DNA from: Cryptomeria japonica
Taxonomy: Eukaryota; Streptophyta; Pinopsida; Cupressales; Cupressaceae
Length of the DNA: 64,000 nt
Assembly (NCBI RefSeq): GCF_030272615.1
Contig: NC_081408.1
Location: 339,418,793-339,482,792 of the forward strand
Direction of reading: 5' to 3'
Of the stretch, positions 59,872 through 64,000 are shown piece after piece. The position numbers and the translations under genes are program-made. Below the pieces are notes generated by a model. The model was not told the DNA's origin. It made no database searches and saw nothing but the letters and a program-made list of their open reading frames with translations. How positions within the stretch are numbered: position 1 is the stretch's first letter; each line of letters begins with the position of its first letter.

Positions 59872-62800
59872 CTACAACTCAATTATGCCTGAAGGGTCAT
59901 CTCTTTGCTTAAGAGTATCTAGTATTGCTTCATGATCAGTAGTAGTCACTGTCCATAGCTCTTTGGTCTTCAGTTTTTCTTGATGCTTCAACAACTTGAC
60001 ATTTGTAGCTATAATAAGGTGTGAATACATTAGAATGGTTTTGTGTCTCTCATAGTCTTCAAATGCTGGTATGCCATTCTTTCTAATCATGTATGTTCGC
60101 AACCAAGTTCCCACAATAACAATTGAACCTGTAGGATATGTGAACCCATCATCAACTGTCAATGGTTGTGTTAGCTTCCATTTTCCTTGTACACATCATA
60201 CCAACCAATATTCTGATCTCTCTTCATTCCCTTGCGGTGCAACAACTGCAAAAATATGTCCTGGCTATACAAGATTTGATAGACGGTCATACTCAAGTGA
60301 ACTTTCCATGTCATCGTTTGAGAAGGATATTGTTTGAGATAAAGGAGTTAGATATTGGGGAACCCACATATCAACCCACTCACTTGACTCGCACTGATCT
60401 CAATCACACTGAACACAAATCTGACAAAAACAAGCCAACGCTCGTGTCGGTCCATGTACTTGCATCTGAGCTAAGAAATGAATGCATCTTTGAAGAATCT
60501 TTAATTGTTTGACAATCCAATCTATATCCCACTGTGCTCTCCTCAACCAACCAAAAGAATCTAGTCACTACTAAATCAAGAGTACCTCCATGTGACAATG
60601 CTAAACTATACCAATCAACAATAGAACATGCATCAAAAATTTGCACTTGAAATCCTCAATTGTTCCTTAACTAGAGCTCTCTTCAAACATGCACCTGCTC
60701 CATCATGCTCCCCCTTCCCATGTCCTGGCTAGAAAACCACCAAATATGAGGTATACGCCTCTATACATGCATTTTACTCAACCAATAAAACATATGGGCA
60801 TTTTTTAATTGACCCGTACAGTTATTTGACCATATGATATGTTGATCATTTGTAATATCTTTCTCATGCAAGAACTCAAAAAAAATCTCGAAAGAATGTT
60901 GCACATACTTGGAGGAGTGTGATCTATCATCACTCATATAAAAATGATACTCCCTGATTATCTTCCTATCCTCTTCTGTACTATCAGGAGCATGTCTATA
61001 TGTAATGTGAAAAAAATAGCAATCTGGATTGAATTGTAGTGTTGAGACTGTACCTCATTCTGTGGTTACAATGTATATTTCTTTGCAAAATCAACCACCG
61101 ACACAATAGTGCCAATAGGGAAAGTGTTCTTACACATCTTGAACTATTGATCCAACCACTGAGACCTATGGGTTTGCCTTGCATACTTGTAGAAAATATT
61201 TTCCTTAAAATCCAAAATAAAATCAACAACACTCACTTCTCTTGAGACTAATTCACATCTAGAAACTTCACCTCCACTCTTCAAAGTATATTTCACTGTC
61301 TCATATATTTTTTTCTCAACATAATTCTTTCCAAACTCATGTTCGTTTCCCTCATGAAAACATGAAACAAACTTTGACAACCCACCAAATTCTGAGAACT
61401 TCTCATTCAAACAATAATTTCTATAGAAATAGCAGCCATCATCTCTAGGGCATAAAATAGATCTTGCAAGTCTCTTGATGATCTTGGAAATAGCATTGCA
61501 CCACACTCCTGCAACATCTCATTAGTATGCATCGTAGAATGAACATGGCATAAACGTTCATGGTACATTGAAAACTCCACATGGTACTTGCAACAACAAG
61601 TATTACGAATCTTAAGAGGAACACAATAAAATGGCTTCAAAGATTCAAAGGCCCTTTGTGATATTTGCAAAGTTGGACGTACTTCACAAAATGTTTTGTA
61701 CAACATTGTTTGGCTTGATTCCAAGAAATGTTTGGGATGCGGTGTGCGGTCTCATTTGCTGATTCTTAATTCCAAAACATTCTTTACATTGGGTGACACT
61801 CTAGAATTAGAGTGCCAAAATTGTTGAATCTCCTCCTTCACACTGTCAGTCAACTTTCTATCAACACGTGGAAGCCTCCCACCAAAAGCCCATGTATCAT
61901 GTTGAAGTGGATCGTCAAGTATTTATCTTCATGCAAGTGCTCTATCCAAAGTTTTATGGTTTATGTTAAAATCAACACGAGTTTGTCTCATTTGACGAGC
62001 CTTCCTCAATTGATGGCTTACTAAGGAGGTCGTAATCACTCTTCGAGTGGCTCTCTTATCTCTTTCTTTCATATTCTTTCCAATAGAATTGAGAGCTTCA
62101 AATAGATTTTTGGCAATAATAGAATTTCTCTCTATCTTCTTGTTCATATGAATCTTCAATTTGTTTAGCAATGGTCTCATCTTTACCAATTGAACAAAGA
62201 GTTGGAATTTCTCGGTCAATATATTATTGCTAAAATTTTGGTCGAAAAGTTGTGTAGTCCACAACCGAACGGTTCTTGTTGACCTCTTGCCTTCAAGATT
62301 TGCAATAATGTTCTCATAAATTTCAAGTAACCATTTTGGGGTTCTTAAAGGTCTTGGATTTGGAATTTTTCTTTCATCCATGAGAGGGTCTTCATTTCTA
62401 AAGTAATTAGGTGTTACATATTGTTCACTTGGTTGAGAAATTCCACCTTCAATGTGTAAGTTTTCCACATTTTCACCTCCAATGTAATTTTTTTTCCATA
62501 TGTTCACCTCCTATGTCAAAATTTTCTACATTTTCACCTCCAATGTCAAAAAAATTCATATTTACACCAAAATTATGGACACCTTCATTGTCAACTCCCA
62601 AATTTTCACTTTCCATTCTCACGCCATGTTGAGCATTTTCATTATCACTTTCAACATTTTCAACATATTCAAAATTTTCACTTTCAAAATCTACATTTTC
62701 ATATTCAATAACTTGTTCAACATTTTCAAATTCAATTTCCTCTTCACTTGAAGTAACATTAGAAATATTTTACATACCTTGTCTTCTCCTCCTATGACCT

Positions 62801-62886
62801 TCTCTATCTCTTTCTCTATACACTTCAATTTGGTCATTTGAAATTTTTCTTTTGCATTTAAACTTTCGATGACTACTACTCCCCAT
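59872..62886 (-). pseudogene. DDE-like transposase-family gene, degenerate
   Basis: The ATG at 62886 starts MGSSSHRKFKCKRK. An acidic leader follows with three or four copies of an IGGENVENF-type repeat (62580-62440). The main part reads RTPKWLLEIYENI, HDTWAFGGRLPRVDRKLT (61910-61850), SRVSPNVKNVLELR, ISQRAFESLKPFY, RNTCCCKYHVEF (61620-61560), VSVVDFAKKYT (61115-61075) and NEVQSQ. Next come YMSDDRSH (60945-60915), WSNNCTGQLKN (60835-60800) and GRGEHDGAGACLKRAL (60725-60680). The C-terminal domain includes GHIFAVVAPQGNEE and GSIVIVGTWLRTY, ending GIIEL at 59872. The spacing of VVDF, SDD/WSDG and GKG-DG motifs resembles an uncharacterised DDE-like family I have seen in non-flowering plants. WSNN replaces the usual WSDG, so it is probably inactive. 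Many stops and frameshifts are present. Confidence 0.6.
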
Positions 62887-63065
62887 TTACCTCCACAAAG
62901 ATGCTCCTAAATGATTGACAATGTAAGATTTGACTTTAAGAATCTCTCAAAAGCAAAAATTTGTCTCAAGCTATCTGAAAACTCATGATCGTCAACAGAA
63001 AACAGAATGTGAAGACTGTGGGCTGTTGTAATCCACAAAATGGCCCACAAGGCTCTTTTTTCTAC
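62887..63065. other. Upstream region of the minus-strand transposase-like gene
   Basis: A short AT-rich interval, expected to hold the promoter. No clear TATA box or terminal inverted repeat was found. Confidence 0.4.
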
Positions 63066-63205
63066 AATAACCGGATATCGGATTATATTGGATATCCGAT
63101 TTTAATGTATAATTTGTGGTCCCAAATTTTTTTCCTGTTGCTGCCTTTTTTTTATTGTTGCCACATTAATGTCAGTGACAGAAATCAGATATCTGATTTT
63201 ATTAC
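63066..63205. repeat. ATATCCGAT module (copy near right edge)
   Basis: CCGGATATCGGATTATATTGG, GATATCCGATTTTAATGT and CAGATATCTGATTTTATT match the module at 36150 and 53575. Confidence 0.85.
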
Positions 63206-63209
63206 TCAT

Positions 63210-63530
<321 letters not shown>

Positions 63531-64000
63531 CCCCTTAGGACACAATATGACCCCTTAGGGGAGGGGTCATATGGTGTCCTAAGGGGTCATATGTTGTCCT
63601 TAGGGGTTATACGGTGTCCCATGACCCCTTAGGACACAATATGACCCATAATGACACAATTTGGTGTCTTAAGGGGTCATATGGTGTCCTAAGGGGTTGT
63701 AGGACACAATATGACCCCTTAGGACACCATAGGACCCCATAAGACCCAATATGGTGTCATGAGGGGTCGTATGTTGTCCTTAGGGGTCATATGGTATCAT
63801 AAGGGGTCATATGTTGTCCTTAGGGGTCATGGGACAACATATGATAATTTTCTATCTTAAGGGGTCATATGGGGTCCTAAGGGGTTGTACGACACAATAT
63901 GACCCCCATGGACACCATAATGACCCAATATGGTGTCATAAGGGGTCATATGTTGTCCCCAGGGGTCATATGGTGTCCCATGACCCATTAGCACACAATA
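63531..64000. repeat. Satellite units, right edge of window
   Basis: The same CCTAAGGGGTCATAT/ATATGACCCCTTAGG units in both orientations run to the end of the window. Confidence 0.95.

Overview
This window looks like nuclear DNA from a land plant with a large, repeat-filled genome. It is AT-rich and packed with plant-type transposons: a Tat-lineage Ty3/gypsy element with two RNase H domains, Ty1/copia elements primed by initiator-Met tRNA, and plant L1-like LINEs. Most reading frames are broken by stops or frameshifts. A gymnosperm or another non-flowering plant is my best guess, but that is inference. I see no intact single-copy host gene.

Layout. 1-10.3 kb: internal region and 3' LTR of a degenerate gypsy/Tat element, with a 50-bp tandem repeat between pol and the LTR. 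10.6-20.4 kb: two related LINEs on the minus strand, a 5' fragment and then a near-complete copy. 20.4-25.3 kb: a copia-type LTR end with primer-binding site (+), and the 3' half of another copia element (-). 25.4-35.8 kb: gene-poor, with a tRNA-like relic, short tandem arrays, a small non-autonomous LTR element (28956-31433), a third LTR end with primer site, and a cluster of TTCGATCGAA-type palindromes.

35.8-53.7 kb: a very large composite repeat. Matching AT-rich arms lie in opposite orientation at about 36.0-36.5 and 51.8-53.0 kb. Each is followed inward by pyrimidine/purine-rich DNA. The core is a satellite built from a 20-bp unit present in both orientations. A complete 6.5-kb LTR element (42540-49073, minus strand) sits inside the satellite with a perfect 5-bp target duplication (ATGAC). 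It carries a gag-like zinc-knuckle ORF and a second ORF of about 1,050 codons that I do not recognise, and it has no protease, integrase or reverse transcriptase. The composite pattern starts again at the right edge (63.07-64.0 kb).

53.8-55.8 kb: 3' half of another LINE, with an RNase H domain. 55.8-62.9 kb: two convergent broken genes separated by tandem repeats. The plus-strand gene keeps six exons with clean GT-AG introns, all in phase 0. The minus-strand gene resembles an uncharacterised DDE-like transposase family. Together they may be the remains of a two-gene DNA transposon.

Best candidates for something undescribed are the gag plus 1,050-codon-ORF element (42.5-49.1 kb), the inverted-unit satellite and its composite arms, and the convergent gene pair (55.8-62.9 kb).
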